Both the position numbers and the translations under genes were made by a program. Shown piece after piece: positions 55,469 to 64,000 of a stretch of 64,000 nt of DNA. Below the pieces are notes generated by a model. It worked only from the letters and a program-made list of their open reading frames with translations. It did no database searches and had not been told where the DNA came from. Source of the DNA: Tateyamaria omphalii (GTDB taxonomy: Bacteria; Pseudomonadota; Alphaproteobacteria; Rhodobacterales; Rhodobacteraceae); the NCBI RefSeq assembly GCF_014651375.1, contig NZ_BMWT01000002.1, forward strand, positions 563,477-627,476, read 5' to 3'. Position 1 is the first letter of the stretch. Each line of letters starts with the position of its first letter.

Positions 55469-55816
55469 ATGGTTGAAACCCGCCAGACTTTTGAACAGCG
55501 CCTGACAACGCTTGGCCGCAAACACGCGGCATTGGGAAATGGATACACGACCCAGCTGCGTGGCGACGGTCTTATTGTGCTGAAACCCAAGCGCAGGCTG
55601 GCCCGGAATTTTCCAATGCGCGGCCTTCTTGCACTCATCGCCGGGTTCTTCGTGTTCAAGGGCCTGATGCTCGCGTCGCTCGGGGACATCACCTACAACG
55701 AACGCGTCGCAAAGTTGCAACAAGGTGGCCATCTGGAACAATTCAGTTCCTACATGATGCAGATCGACCCTGTGACGCAGTTTGCAGCCGGTTTCCTCGA
55801 ACCTCTCGTAGACTGA
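55469..55816 (+). CDS. Small membrane protein of unknown function
   Basis: A 115-residue protein with a single hydrophobic helix (about 50-72: RGLLALIAGFFVFKGLMLASLGD) between a basic N-terminal region and a soluble C-terminal segment. No motif identified. A perfect hairpin terminator follows it. The initial Met is preceded by a weak ribosome site. Confidence 0.65.
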   Translation: MVETRQTFEQRLTTLGRKHAALGNGYTTQLRGDGLIVLKPKRRLARNFPMRGLLALIAGFFVFKGLMLASLGDITYNERVAKLQQGGHLEQFSSYMMQIDPVTQFAAGFLEPLVD

Positions 55817-55835
55817 CGCCAAGGCCCTCCAAAAG

Positions 55836-55871
55836 AAAAGCCGCGGTGCCTACTCTTAGGCCCGCGGCTTT
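55836..55871. terminator. Intrinsic terminator downstream of the small membrane protein gene
   Basis: AAAGCCGCGG (55837-55846) and CCGCGGCTTT (55862-55871) pair over a 15-base loop. T-rich on the plus strand (TTTCGCTCTT) and A-rich on the other side, so it can serve both the plus gene and the minus DUF1127 gene. Confidence 0.85.
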
Positions 55872-55913
55872 CGCTCTTGTCAGAGCGCGTCCAAAGGGGA
55901 GGATTGGAACGTC

Positions 55914-56123
55914 TTAGTGGCGGTTTGCCACGTCATCGATGTCGCCACGGACCAGACCGATGTCTTCAAGCTCGCGGTCAGTCAGGGCGTTCAGGGCGTT
56001 GCGGGTCAAGCGGGCATGGTTCCAGGCAGCCACTTGGGCAACCAATTTGGAAAACAAACCGGAGAATTGGCCTGCAACAGGAGCAGCGCCATATGCGGGG
56101 CGGGTGGTGTCGAAAGCAGCCAT
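55914..56123 (-). CDS. DUF1127-family small protein
   Basis: A 69-residue protein ending in the DUF1127 core (NALNALTDRELEDIGLVRGDIDDVA), a short helical domain found at the C terminus of many alphaproteobacterial stress-induced proteins, some of which bind RNA. The ATG at 56123 has AAAGGAC upstream; an in-frame extension to 56180 lacks domain sequence. It is monocistronic and a candidate heat-shock promoter lies just upstream. Confidence 0.88.
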   Translation of the reverse strand: MAAFDTTRPAYGAAPVAGQFSGLFSKLVAQVAAWNHARLTRNALNALTDRELEDIGLVRGDIDDVANRH

Positions 56124-56178
56124 TGCAGCAGTCCTTTTTTCGATAGTGAATGCTGATCTTGTCAGCGTTGTGCTGCTC

Positions 56179-56207
56179 ATTTAGGCGCGATGAAAACACC
56201 CTTCAAG
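56179..56207 (-). promoter_or_regulatory. Candidate heat-shock (sigma-32-like) promoter of the DUF1127 gene
   Basis: On the minus strand, CTTGAA (56207-56202) and CTAAAT (56184-56179) are separated by 17 bases, about 55 bases upstream of the start codon. The -35 matches the alphaproteobacterial RpoH pattern CTTGAA; the -10 is a loose match to both RpoH and housekeeping forms. Confidence 0.4.
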
Positions 56208-56698
56208 CGGTGAAAAGTCATATGTGCCTTGCGTTTTTTGCATGTCAGAAAACAAGGCATAAGCATCTGTTTTTACAATATATATCTCGTTTTCCTGGCC
56301 AATGCCGGTCGCGACCGCTGGAATTCAAACCGAGTTTTGAGCATGTTTTCGCCCTGTTAGCACCGTGAAACACTCCCATCGGTCAAATGTGATCCTGACT
56401 CACCGCAACTCTACCGTATGGTCACTGTCAGAGCTCAACCTGCGCCGCGCATCGAAGCATTGGCTGTTATCGCCCGTTCAAAGAGTTGAAAAGCCCAACG
56501 CAACGCCGTAAATTAAACGCATCGAAGTGGAGAGTTTATGTCCCGGTAAGGCGGGGAGGCAACAGTCCTCCCAATGCAAAATGAGCGACCAAATGGTTCC
56601 GTCATTCTTTGACGGATGCGTGCTGTATTTTGCGCCTTTTCTTCCCCTACCGTTTGAACTCATGCACCTGCATGATCGAGACATGGAATTTTCTTCCA
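56208..56698. other. About 490-base gene-free stretch with an AT-rich patch
   Basis: No open frame with family sequence. The segment 56240-56295 is unusually AT-rich for this genome (including ACAATATATATCTCG). A GTAAGGC leader at 56546-56552 followed by GGGAGG/CCTCCC (56554-56572) may be a worn hairpin repeat copy. Confidence 0.4.
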
Positions 56699-57781
56699 AT
56701 GACACGTGACTATTCACAATTCTTCCCAAAATCATCTCCTCCAAAGGCGAACGCACCGTCTTTGTCGCCGCTTACCGCGCTAGGCTGGCAATCTTTCTTT
56801 GCCCAGCAAACTGACGTCGATGAGTTGACCCAAACCCCTCCCGTTCGGGTCGCAGAAGTTCACCGCAATGCTTTGCATGTGCGCGGGGACGGCGTGGATG
56901 ACGTCATCCCGCCTGTAGATGACGCAACCGTTGGCGATTGGTTGATGCTTGATCGCGATCACCCGAAATCCAGCCGGGTTTTGGACCGAAAAAGCCTGAT
57001 CAAGCGGCGTGCGCCGGGGACAGATCGCCGCGAACAATTGATCGCGGCAAATGTCGACACGGCCTTTGTCGTCACGTCCTGCAATCAGGACTTCAAAGTC
57101 GCACGACTGGAACGTTACGTCGCGCTCGCCTTCGAGGCTCAAATCACGCCGGTCATCATCCTGACCAAAACCGATCTGGCGCCCGATCACCAGCACTACG
57201 TCGACGCGGCCCGCGCGATTTCCGATCACATTACCATTGTCGCGCTGGACGCAACGGGAGACGCGCCAAGATCACAGTTGGCTGCGTGGTGCAAGCCCGG
57301 GGCCACCGTGGCTTTTCTTGGGTCGTCCGGGGTTGGAAAGTCGACCCTCACAAATGCGCTTCTGGGGGCAGAAACGCTCGCGACGCAATCCATCCGCGAG
57401 GATGATGCAAAGGGGCGGCATACGACGACGCGACGACAGCTTTTTGCAATACCCAACGGATGTTTGGTGCTGGACACACCGGGGATGCGGGAATTGCAAC
57501 TGACCGACGCGGCTTCCGGCATACGGGACGTTTTCTCGGACATGGATGATTTGTCTGGGCAGTGCCGGTTCAAGGATTGCAAACACGAAACCGAACCGGG
57601 ATGTGCTGTGCTTGAGGCCGTCGAGAGTGGCCACATTGACCCGTCCCGCCTTGCGCGATGGCGCAAACTGATGGCCGAAGACGCGTTCAACTCGGCCAGC
57701 CTGTCCGAGCGCCGCGCCAAGGACAAAGCATTCGGAAAGATGGTGCGCGAGATCACGAAGCAGAAAAGCAAAAGGAGGTAG
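56699..57781 (+). CDS. rsgA: Ribosome-assembly GTPase RsgA
   Basis: A circularly permuted GTPase that matures the 30S subunit. The 360-residue protein has the OB-fold N-terminal half, the G4 motif TKTD, the G1 P-loop GSSGVGKST and the G3 motif DTPGMRELQL, in the permuted G4-G1-G3 order that marks the family. The C-terminal zinc motif is CRFKDCKHETEPGC. The ATG at 56699 is the first reasonable start; 30 residues upstream in frame are not protein-like. It is followed by a VOC gene four bases after its stop. Confidence 0.96.
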   Translation: MTRDYSQFFPKSSPPKANAPSLSPLTALGWQSFFAQQTDVDELTQTPPVRVAEVHRNALHVRGDGVDDVIPPVDDATVGDWLMLDRDHPKSSRVLDRKSLIKRRAPGTDRREQLIAANVDTAFVVTSCNQDFKVARLERYVALAFEAQITPVIILTKTDLAPDHQHYVDAARAISDHITIVALDATGDAPRSQLAAWCKPGATVAFLGSSGVGKSTLTNALLGAETLATQSIREDDAKGRHTTTRRQLFAIPNGCLVLDTPGMRELQLTDAASGIRDVFSDMDDLSGQCRFKDCKHETEPGCAVLEAVESGHIDPSRLARWRKLMAEDAFNSASLSERRAKDKAFGKMVREITKQKSKRR

Positions 57782-57785
57782 TCGG

Positions 57786-58559
57786 ATGGCAGATGACAAA
57801 TGTGGTCAGATTGTCTGGCACGATCTCTTTTCGGCTGACCGGCAAAGTTCAATGACATTTTATGAACGTGTCGCCGGGTGGTCCTTCGCGATCGAGCATG
57901 CCGCGGATTTTGCCTGGGGCGGCGGTGAACGGGACTTTGTCCTCGCCGCCGCAGCAGGCGAAGCCGGTGCTGGCATGATAGAAAGCCGTGGCAACATGCC
58001 GGTTGGTTGGATTGCCTATGTCGAAGTGTCGGATGTGGATGTCGCCACCGAACGTGCGGAAAGGCTCGGAGGTGAGGTTGTCCGTCCCCCCTTCGATGTG
58101 CCCGGCGTTGGGCGGAACGCGCTGGTACGCGATCCGTTGGGGGCATTGATTGGCATCTCGACGTCTCAGCATGAATTTCCGGTGCCCAAACGGCAGTTTG
58201 GTGTCGAAAGTTATCTGGCAGATGCAGATGTGTTTCCTCAACGCTTCTACGCGGGCGTGTTCGACTGGTCGCTGCGCGCCGGCGATAGGCCGACAAGTGG
58301 CGGTGTTTCGATCTTGACCCGTTCAGGCAAAAGCGTTGCCTGTCATCGATCAGGATTGCGTCAATCGGACAGTGACGCCATGTGGGTCCCAAGTATCAAA
58401 GTGGCGGATCTCGCCTCAGCAAAGCAAGCGGCCATCGAACTGGTTGCAAGCCAGTTGAAAATTGCGAACATGATACAGCCCGGGGCCTGTCACACCCTGA
58501 TTCGTGACGCCGATGGCGCTGTTTTTCGAATTTCTGCGAACGGGCAAGACGGCGCTTAG
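57786..58559 (+). CDS. VOC-superfamily protein with two glyoxalase-like domains
   Basis: A 257-residue protein with two vicinal-oxygen-chelate modules: SSMTFYERVAGWSFAIEHAADF in the first, DVFPQRFYAGVFDWSLRAGD in the second. Metal ligands cannot be assigned firmly, so glyoxalase I activity is not claimed. It follows rsgA by four bases with an AGGAGG site that overlaps the rsgA end, so they are co-translated. Confidence 0.88.
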   Translation: MADDKCGQIVWHDLFSADRQSSMTFYERVAGWSFAIEHAADFAWGGGERDFVLAAAAGEAGAGMIESRGNMPVGWIAYVEVSDVDVATERAERLGGEVVRPPFDVPGVGRNALVRDPLGALIGISTSQHEFPVPKRQFGVESYLADADVFPQRFYAGVFDWSLRAGDRPTSGGVSILTRSGKSVACHRSGLRQSDSDAMWVPSIKVADLASAKQAAIELVASQLKIANMIQPGACHTLIRDADGAVFRISANGQDGA

Positions 58560-58653
58560 ACCCACCACCTTGCCCGCAACAAGATGCAAACATCCTGCGG
58601 CGGATGATGACAATCCACCGCCGGAGACGAAAATCTACACAATAGGCCTCAGC

Positions 58654-61641
58654 TCAGCCCAGGGCGTCCTCGCAGCGTCCACAGACACCCTCGTGGCTAT
58701 GCGTGCCCACATCGGGCAGCACTTTCCAACAGCGGGCGCATTTCGTGCCCTCTGCCTTGGCAAAGACCACCGCCACGCCGGGCACCTCAGGCAACCGGAA
58801 TGCGTCTGACGGCGCTGCGTCCGTTGTCACGTTGATCTGCGATGTGATGCAGATGTCAGCAAAGGGCAACGTGGTCAGAGATGCAGCAAGCTCTGCATCC
58901 TCGATATAGACAACCGGGGCCGCTTCAAGCGATGCACCAATGACCTTATCGGTCCGCTGGATTTCCAGAGCCGCCGTCACCACACGGCGCGCGCTACGCA
59001 CCCCCGCCCACTTTGCGGCCAATGCTTCGTCGCGCCACGCGGCGGATGTTTCGGGAATGTCAGTTAGGTGAACAGAACTTTCATCGCTCGGATACCGCTC
59101 AAGCCACACCTCTTCCATCGTGAAGACGAGGATCGGGGCCAGCCATGTAGTCAACCGGTGATAAAGCAGATCAAGCACCGTACGCGCCGCACGCCGTTCG
59201 GGCGTATCACCGTCGCAGTACAGCGCATCCTTGCGAATATCGAAATAGTAGGCCGACAGGTCCACGGTTGCGAAAGTGAACACGGATGAGAACACGCGCT
59301 GGAAATCGAACGCGGCGTAGCCTTCGCGCACAGTCTGGTCCAGTTCGGCCAAACGGTGCAGCACCCAGCGTTCCAGTTCCGGCATGTCTGCGGGGTCCGT
59401 GCGATCCGCCTCGGTGAAGTCCGATAATGACCCCAGCATGAACCGCATCGTGTTGCGCAAACGACGATAGCTGTCGGCCACTCCTTTCAGGATCTCCGGC
59501 CCGATCCGCTGATCGGCGGTGTAATCCGTCTGCGCCACCCAGAGCCGCAGGATGTCGGCCCCGTATTGCTTGACCACTTCCTCGGGCACGATGGTGTTGC
59601 CGATGGACTTCGACATCTTGAAGCCCTTTTCGTCGAGCGTCATGCCATGCGTCACCACGTTGCGGTAAGGCGCGTGACCCGTCGTGCCGACCGATTGCAG
59701 CAAGGACGAGTGGAACCAGCCCCGGTGCTGGTCGGTGCCTTCCATGTAGACATCCGCCACGCCATCCTCGGTCCCATCCGCGCGGTCGCGCAGGACAAAG
59801 GCGTGGGTGGACCCTGAGTCAAACCACACATCAAGGATGTCGGTCACCTGCTCATAATCGTCAGGGTTCACGATCCCCTCGAGGAAACGCTGCTTGGCAT
59901 CCTCGTCGTACCACGCATCAGCGCCTTCCGCTTCGAACGCGGAAGTGATGCGGCGGTTGACCTGCGGGTTGCGCAGCAGGAAATCTTCATCCGTGGGCAG
60001 CGCGCCCTTCTTGGTGAAGCAGGTCAGCGGCACACCCCACGCGCGTTGACGCGACAGCACCCAGTCGGGGCGCGCCTCCATCATCGAATGCAGACGGTTA
60101 CGGCCTGATTTGGGCGTCCAGTTGACGTTGTCGATTTCGGTCAGCGCGCGTTCGCGGATCGTGGTGCCATGCGTGTCCTGCCCATCGCCCACCGGCTTGT
60201 CGATCGCGGCAAACCATTGTGGTGTGTTGCGGTAGATCACTGGCGCTTTCGACCGCCAGGAATGCGGGTAACTGTGCTTGATCTTGCCGCGGGCCAATAG
60301 CCCGCCCACTTCGGCCAGCTTGTCGATGACAGCCGCGTTGGCGTTGCCCTCTTTCCCGTTGGGTTTCAAGATCGCCTTGCCGCCGAAGAACGGCAGATCA
60401 TCGCGGAACCTCCCGTCGGGGTTCACGTTGTAGGTGATGACCTGCTCGAGCATGCCCAGTTCACGGTAGAGCTCGTATTCGTCCATGCCGTGGGACGGCG
60501 CGCAATGTACGAAACCGGTGCCTTCGGTGTCAGTGACAAAGTCGGCAGCGCGGAAGTCGCGGATATCGTCCCATTCGCCGTTTGCGTCCTCAGCCCCTTT
60601 GAGAGGGTGAGTCAGCCGTACATGGCTCAACTCATCAGCAGTCACATCGCGCAGGCGGCGGTACATCGTGTCCTCAAGCCGCGCGCGGCCCAGAACGTCC
60701 GATGCGAGGTTATCGGCAAGGATGTAGCGATCACCGATATTTGCCCAGCACTCTTCAGGGCGGCCCGTAACTTCGTAAAGGCCGTAGGAGATGTCAGGGC
60801 CATAAACGACGGCTTTGTTCGACGGCATTGTCCATGGCGTCGTGGTCCAGATCACCACTTGAGCACCTTCTAGGTCGCCCAGCGGCGCGACATGGCCTTT
60901 GGTATCCTCAAGCGTAACCGCTGGCAGATCTTGCCCGGCGACGACTTTGAACTTCACCCAGATCGTGAAGCTGTCCTTGTCGTGGTACTCGACCTCCGCC
61001 TCGGCCAGAGCCGTTTGCTCAACCGGCGACCACATCACGGGCTTTGATCCCTGATAGAGTGTGCCGTTCATCAGAAACTTCATGAACTCCTCCGCAATCA
61101 CACGCTCGGCGTGGAAATCCATGGTCAGGTAGGGTTCGTCCCAATTGCCGGTGATGCCCAGCCGCTTGAATTCTTCGCGCTGGATGTCGACCCAGCCCGC
61201 AGCAAAGTCCCGGCACTCGGCACGGAACTCATTGATCGGCACCTGATCCTTGTCCCGACCCTTCTTGCGGTACTGTTCCTCGATCTTCCATTCGATGGGC
61301 AGGCCGTGGCAGTCCCAACCGGGGATGTAGCGCGCGTCGCGGCCCATCATCTGGTGGCTGCGCACGATCATGTCCTTGATCGTCTTGTTCAACGCGTGTC
61401 CGATATGCAGGTGGCCGTTCGCATAAGGAGGGCCATCATGCAGCGTGAAGGGCTCCCGCACCTTTTCTTGTCCGGTCCCCTTTCGGGCGAGGTCAGCTTT
61501 CTCGCGCAGGCGGTTATAGACCCCGATCCGCGCCCAACGTTCCAACCATCCGGGCTCGCGCTTGGGCAGCCCTGCACGCATCGGAAAGTCGGTCTTGGGC
61601 AGGTTGAGGGTGTGTTTGTATTCAGGCGTGTCGGCGCACAT
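58654..61641 (-). CDS. ileS: Isoleucyl-tRNA synthetase
   Basis: A 995-residue class Ia aminoacyl-tRNA synthetase. The HIGH motif is HLHIGH (77-82), KMSKS is at 675-679, the editing domain with WTTTPWTMPSN and VTDTEGTGFVHCAPSHGMDEYE lies between, and the C-terminal zinc ribbon is CARCWKVLPDVGTHSHEGVCGRCE. Length is slightly above 940 of E. coli. It is the bacterial-type enzyme. No lspA is adjacent, and its leader region is 253 bases long without a recognisable T-box. Confidence 0.98.
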   Translation of the reverse strand: MCADTPEYKHTLNLPKTDFPMRAGLPKREPGWLERWARIGVYNRLREKADLARKGTGQEKVREPFTLHDGPPYANGHLHIGHALNKTIKDMIVRSHQMMGRDARYIPGWDCHGLPIEWKIEEQYRKKGRDKDQVPINEFRAECRDFAAGWVDIQREEFKRLGITGNWDEPYLTMDFHAERVIAEEFMKFLMNGTLYQGSKPVMWSPVEQTALAEAEVEYHDKDSFTIWVKFKVVAGQDLPAVTLEDTKGHVAPLGDLEGAQVVIWTTTPWTMPSNKAVVYGPDISYGLYEVTGRPEECWANIGDRYILADNLASDVLGRARLEDTMYRRLRDVTADELSHVRLTHPLKGAEDANGEWDDIRDFRAADFVTDTEGTGFVHCAPSHGMDEYELYRELGMLEQVITYNVNPDGRFRDDLPFFGGKAILKPNGKEGNANAAVIDKLAEVGGLLARGKIKHSYPHSWRSKAPVIYRNTPQWFAAIDKPVGDGQDTHGTTIRERALTEIDNVNWTPKSGRNRLHSMMEARPDWVLSRQRAWGVPLTCFTKKGALPTDEDFLLRNPQVNRRITSAFEAEGADAWYDEDAKQRFLEGIVNPDDYEQVTDILDVWFDSGSTHAFVLRDRADGTEDGVADVYMEGTDQHRGWFHSSLLQSVGTTGHAPYRNVVTHGMTLDEKGFKMSKSIGNTIVPEEVVKQYGADILRLWVAQTDYTADQRIGPEILKGVADSYRRLRNTMRFMLGSLSDFTEADRTDPADMPELERWVLHRLAELDQTVREGYAAFDFQRVFSSVFTFATVDLSAYYFDIRKDALYCDGDTPERRAARTVLDLLYHRLTTWLAPILVFTMEEVWLERYPSDESSVHLTDIPETSAAWRDEALAAKWAGVRSARRVVTAALEIQRTDKVIGASLEAAPVVYIEDAELAASLTTLPFADICITSQINVTTDAAPSDAFRLPEVPGVAVVFAKAEGTKCARCWKVLPDVGTHSHEGVCGRCEDALG

Positions 61642-61894
61642 GGGTGGCGTCCTTTGTCGGTCATATATCTTGCAAAACGGAGAGGTGCGGCGCGAGTGGT
61701 CTCAAGCACCTTTACCCGGCGTCTCAGTGGTTGGTCAGAGCGCCGGGGATATAATTCGCAGAATGATGATCGTGTGCATCATGGCCGCCTTATAGGCGTG
61801 GGCTGTCGAGGCGTCCAGTGGGCCAAGATGCCTCATTTCACGTAAAGCACAAATGCCTACGGTGACGCAAACACGCGTCAGAACGGAACGGGAC

Positions 61895-63070
61895 ATGAAG
61901 ATCGCAATTGCAGGGGCCGGTATCGGCGGGTTGGCCGCGGCCATCCTGCTGCGTCAGCGCGGCGTTGAGGTGACTGTTTTCGACCAGTTTAGTGCACCCG
62001 AACCGGTGGGATCAGGGCTGGTCATTCAACCTGTCGGGCAAGCGGTTCTGGGGGCGTGCGGGGTGCTCGATCAGGTGGTGGCGACGGGCAACCGCGTGAC
62101 CCGGATGCTGGGCCATGAGGCAGACAACGGCCGGCGTGTTCTTGATGTTTGGTATGACCGGCGCAAAGGCAACAACTTCGGGCTTGCCCTGCATCGCAAC
62201 GCCCTGTTTTCAGCGCTTTGGGACAAAGCCACCGCCGAAGGCGCTACGATGCGCTTAAAGGCCAAGGTGATCGGTGCAGGCGACGGATGTCTAGACCTTG
62301 AGGGCGGGGAGAAAGCGGCAGGTTTCGATCTGGTCATCGACGCGCTTGGTGCACGTTCCCCGGTGACACCGATCCGCTCTGTCCAGCTGTCCTACGGCGC
62401 GTTGTGGGCCAACGTGGCTTGGCCCGATGGTACCGAGCTTCCATTGGACCATTTGCGCCAGAGCTACCGCAAGGCCAGCAACATGGTGGGTGTGCTGCCC
62501 ATTGGCGTACCACCCGGTGCAACTGGGCCGATGGCGGCGATCTTCTGGTCTTTGCCTCGTGATGGGTACGCCGCGTGGCGCGCCGCGGGTCTGGACGCGT
62601 GGAAGGAACAGGCATCCGCGCTGTGGCCAGCTTTTGCGGCCTTTGCCGATCAGATCACTGATCCCGATCAACTGACCATGGCGAGGTATGCACATGGCAC
62701 ACTCAGGGTGCCTTACAGGCCCGGCGTGGTGCATATCGGGGACTCCGCGCATCGCGCCAGCCCGCAACTGGGCCAAGGCGCTAACATGGCGTTGCTGGAC
62801 GCATATGCACTGGCCCGGGCCATTGAAGCGCACGGCCCGAAAGCCGCCCTGCCCGCCTATGCCAAGGCAAGGCGCTGGCATGTGCGCGCTTACCAGACGA
62901 TGAGTTGGGCCTTCACGCCGCAATACCAATCCGACAGCCGTTGGTTGCCGGTCTTGCGTGACAGGGTGTTGTTTCCGGTATCGATGATCCCACCGGTGCC
63001 GCGCATCCTGTCCCACTTGGTTTGCGGCACGTTGTTGCCAGCCTTCCCGAAAGGTGATCCGCTGCGCTAG
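61895..63070 (+). CDS. FAD-dependent monooxygenase
   Basis: A 391-residue flavoprotein of the para-hydroxybenzoate hydroxylase type: the N-terminal FAD-binding IAGAGIGGLAAAILLRQRG, the internal DG-like region FDLVIDALGARSPV, and the third motif VVHIGDSAHRASPQLGQGANMALLDA. The start at 61895 follows GGAACGGGA. The substrate is unknown; the same-strand region lacks pathway genes. Its end overlaps the convergent DUF2339 gene by four bases. Confidence 0.9.
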   Translation: MKIAIAGAGIGGLAAAILLRQRGVEVTVFDQFSAPEPVGSGLVIQPVGQAVLGACGVLDQVVATGNRVTRMLGHEADNGRRVLDVWYDRRKGNNFGLALHRNALFSALWDKATAEGATMRLKAKVIGAGDGCLDLEGGEKAAGFDLVIDALGARSPVTPIRSVQLSYGALWANVAWPDGTELPLDHLRQSYRKASNMVGVLPIGVPPGATGPMAAIFWSLPRDGYAAWRAAGLDAWKEQASALWPAFAAFADQITDPDQLTMARYAHGTLRVPYRPGVVHIGDSAHRASPQLGQGANMALLDAYALARAIEAHGPKAALPAYAKARRWHVRAYQTMSWAFTPQYQSDSRWLPVLRDRVLFPVSMIPPVPRILSHLVCGTLLPAFPKGDPLR

Positions 63071-64000
63071 TCCACGGGTGCGGATTTGCTCTGCGCCCAA
63101 CGATTGAGCCACGCGAGCCCGGACAGCGACAGGCCCAGAACCACAAGGGACAACACGCGCGTCAGCCCTTCCAGCCCGGAAATGTCGATCAGGAACACCT
63201 TGGCCACCGCCAGACCAATCACAGCCAGTCCCGCACGACGCAGGGCCGTCGCGTTGCGGGCAAGCGATTGATAGAACAGCACGGCACCGGTCAGCAGGAT
63301 TGCCACCGTGTAGCTGTAAAGCTCGGGTTGCAGGAAGCCATTGTCCAATTCCATCCCCTGCGCGCCTTGCCAAAGGTGGCGCACAGTCGCAAAGGCCCAA
63401 TAAACCGCGACGCCGACCGCCACGGTTCCCAGCCCCCAACGCAACACCTGATGCCGCAAGCGCCACACACCAAAACCAAGAAGAAGCGCGGGAAGAAGAT
63501 AGGCCGGGATCAGCGTGTTCACTACAGGGGGCCCTGCAACGTCGTCACCCCATGTACTCAGAAGAGGCGATAGAATGGTCAAACCAAGCCCCAATGCGCC
63601 AAACCCGATCAAACCAAACACAAGCGCCAACCCACCACGAACAAAGGCCAGGATACCACCCAACCCTTCGATGCGCAGAAGCTGTACCAGCATCAGGCCC
63701 AGCCAGATGACGGCAAACAGGCCCATAGCCCAGTGGCTGTCGGTGTGGTGGCCGGGCAGCACGTCATCGAGGAACCGGATGAGCAGCAACGACACCAACA
63801 TCCCTCCCGTCGACCACGCCGCCGTGTCCAAGATGAGGGTTGCTGTTTTTCGTACCATCCCGCGCAACAACGCCATTGCCGCGACAAAGGCCGCCAGTGA
63901 ACCGGCATAGGCCAGCACCATTTCCCAAAGCGGTGCGTCCAGCGCCCAAAACAATCCCGGATCGCCGACCAAGCGCGCACCGACCGCCGCAACGCCAATG
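63067..64000 (-). CDS. DUF2339-type multi-spanning membrane protein, 3' part
   Basis: The reading frame stays open to the window edge, so the 5' end is missing. The visible 311 residues contain about ten hydrophobic helices (LRGMVRKTATLILDTAAW, GGMLVSLLLIRFLDDVLP and others), the long polytopic pattern of DUF2339 proteins, which end with the LAVIGLAVAKVFLIDISGLEGLTRVLSLVVLGLSLSGLAWLNR stretch in parts. Function is not known. Confidence 0.8.
   Translation of the reverse strand, partial: IGVAAVGARLVGDPGLFWALDAPLWEMVLAYAGSLAAFVAAMALLRGMVRKTATLILDTAAWSTGGMLVSLLLIRFLDDVLPGHHTDSHWAMGLFAVIWLGLMLVQLLRIEGLGGILAFVRGGLALVFGLIGFGALGLGLTILSPLLSTWGDDVAGPPVVNTLIPAYLLPALLLGFGVWRLRHQVLRWGLGTVAVGVAVYWAFATVRHLWQGAQGMELDNGFLQPELYSYTVAILLTGAVLFYQSLARNATALRRAGLAVIGLAVAKVFLIDISGLEGLTRVLSLVVLGLSLSGLAWLNRWAQSKSAPVD

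Noticed and set aside
57226-58392. Minus-strand open frame of 388 codons antisense to rsgA and the VOC gene
   Set aside because: Low-complexity Arg/Pro/Ser-rich translation across two well-supported genes.
59660-59690. GTAAGGCG sequence inside ileS as an eighth hairpin repeat
   Set aside because: The leader matches by chance, but no complementary stem arm or GTGTC loop follows, and it is within a coding region.
61642-61894. Possible T-box or leader riboswitch in front of ileS
   Set aside because: No T-box core sequence or specifier stem is visible, and T-boxes are not expected in this group.
62291-63466. Minus-strand open frame of 391 codons antisense to the FAD monooxygenase
   Set aside because: Overlaps the 3' end of the DUF2339 gene in another frame and the flavin monooxygenase on the other strand; no motif.

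Overview
The window is GC-rich, densely coded bacterial DNA that looks like a chromosome segment of a marine alphaproteobacterium, most likely a Rhodobacterales (Roseobacter-group) species. I infer this from the combination of gene families: a Tad/Flp pilus cluster, phosphatidylcholine synthase, formate-THF ligase with FolD, a DUF1127 protein, a tol-pal operon followed by tilS and ftsH, and several small proteins I associate with that order. No rRNA, tRNA, insertion sequence, prophage or CRISPR array was recognised.

Layout. (1) 1-8287, plus strand: the distal half of a Tad pilus cluster (cpaE end, cpaF, tadB, tadC, two TPR lipoproteins, prepilin peptidase), followed by an AAA ATPase overlapping a dehydrogenase. 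(2) 8311-12797: a divergent ankyrin gene, then a DNA-damage pair (Lhr-type helicase and PdeM phosphoesterase) with a hot-dog thioesterase. (3) 12824-17621, minus strand: one-carbon metabolism (folD, fhs), a secreted unknown, a MOSC protein and an MsrQ-like haem membrane protein. (4) 17740-26523, minus strand: ybgC-tolQ-tolR-tolA-tolB-pal-cpoB, then tilS and ftsH, an envelope and quality-control block. (5) 26643-30457: a PNPOx-like protein, a decayed gene and a NitT/TauT-type ABC importer. (6) 31086-40198: lytic transglycosylase, then the repair and recombination genes ruvB/A/C, priA and xerC with a transaldolase and DUF484. (7) 40317-43403: cytochrome P460, phosphatidylcholine synthase, Ogt, and a divergent Lrp regulator/LysE exporter pair. 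(8) 43480-51522: two complete ribose-type ABC importers in tandem under one divergent LacI/GntR-like regulator with twin operators. (9) 51571-64000: a DnaB-like mini-ATPase, a P-loop kinase, an MFS transporter, prmA, small proteins, rsgA, a VOC protein, ileS, an FAD monooxygenase and the 3' part of a DUF2339 membrane protein.

Most interesting. The last binding protein of the tandem ABC array (43480-44616) reads as a LuxP homologue, the autoinducer-2 receptor family, but sits in an ABC importer operon instead of beside a LuxQ kinase. Its array has no catabolic genes, its two binding-protein genes share an identical 17-nt translation leader, and its promoter carries two copies of the E. coli GntR-type operator. 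Separately, seven copies of a 22-23 nt intergenic hairpin family (conserved leader and loop, covarying stem) are scattered over the minus-strand housekeeping blocks. All functional calls come from reading motifs; no database search was run.
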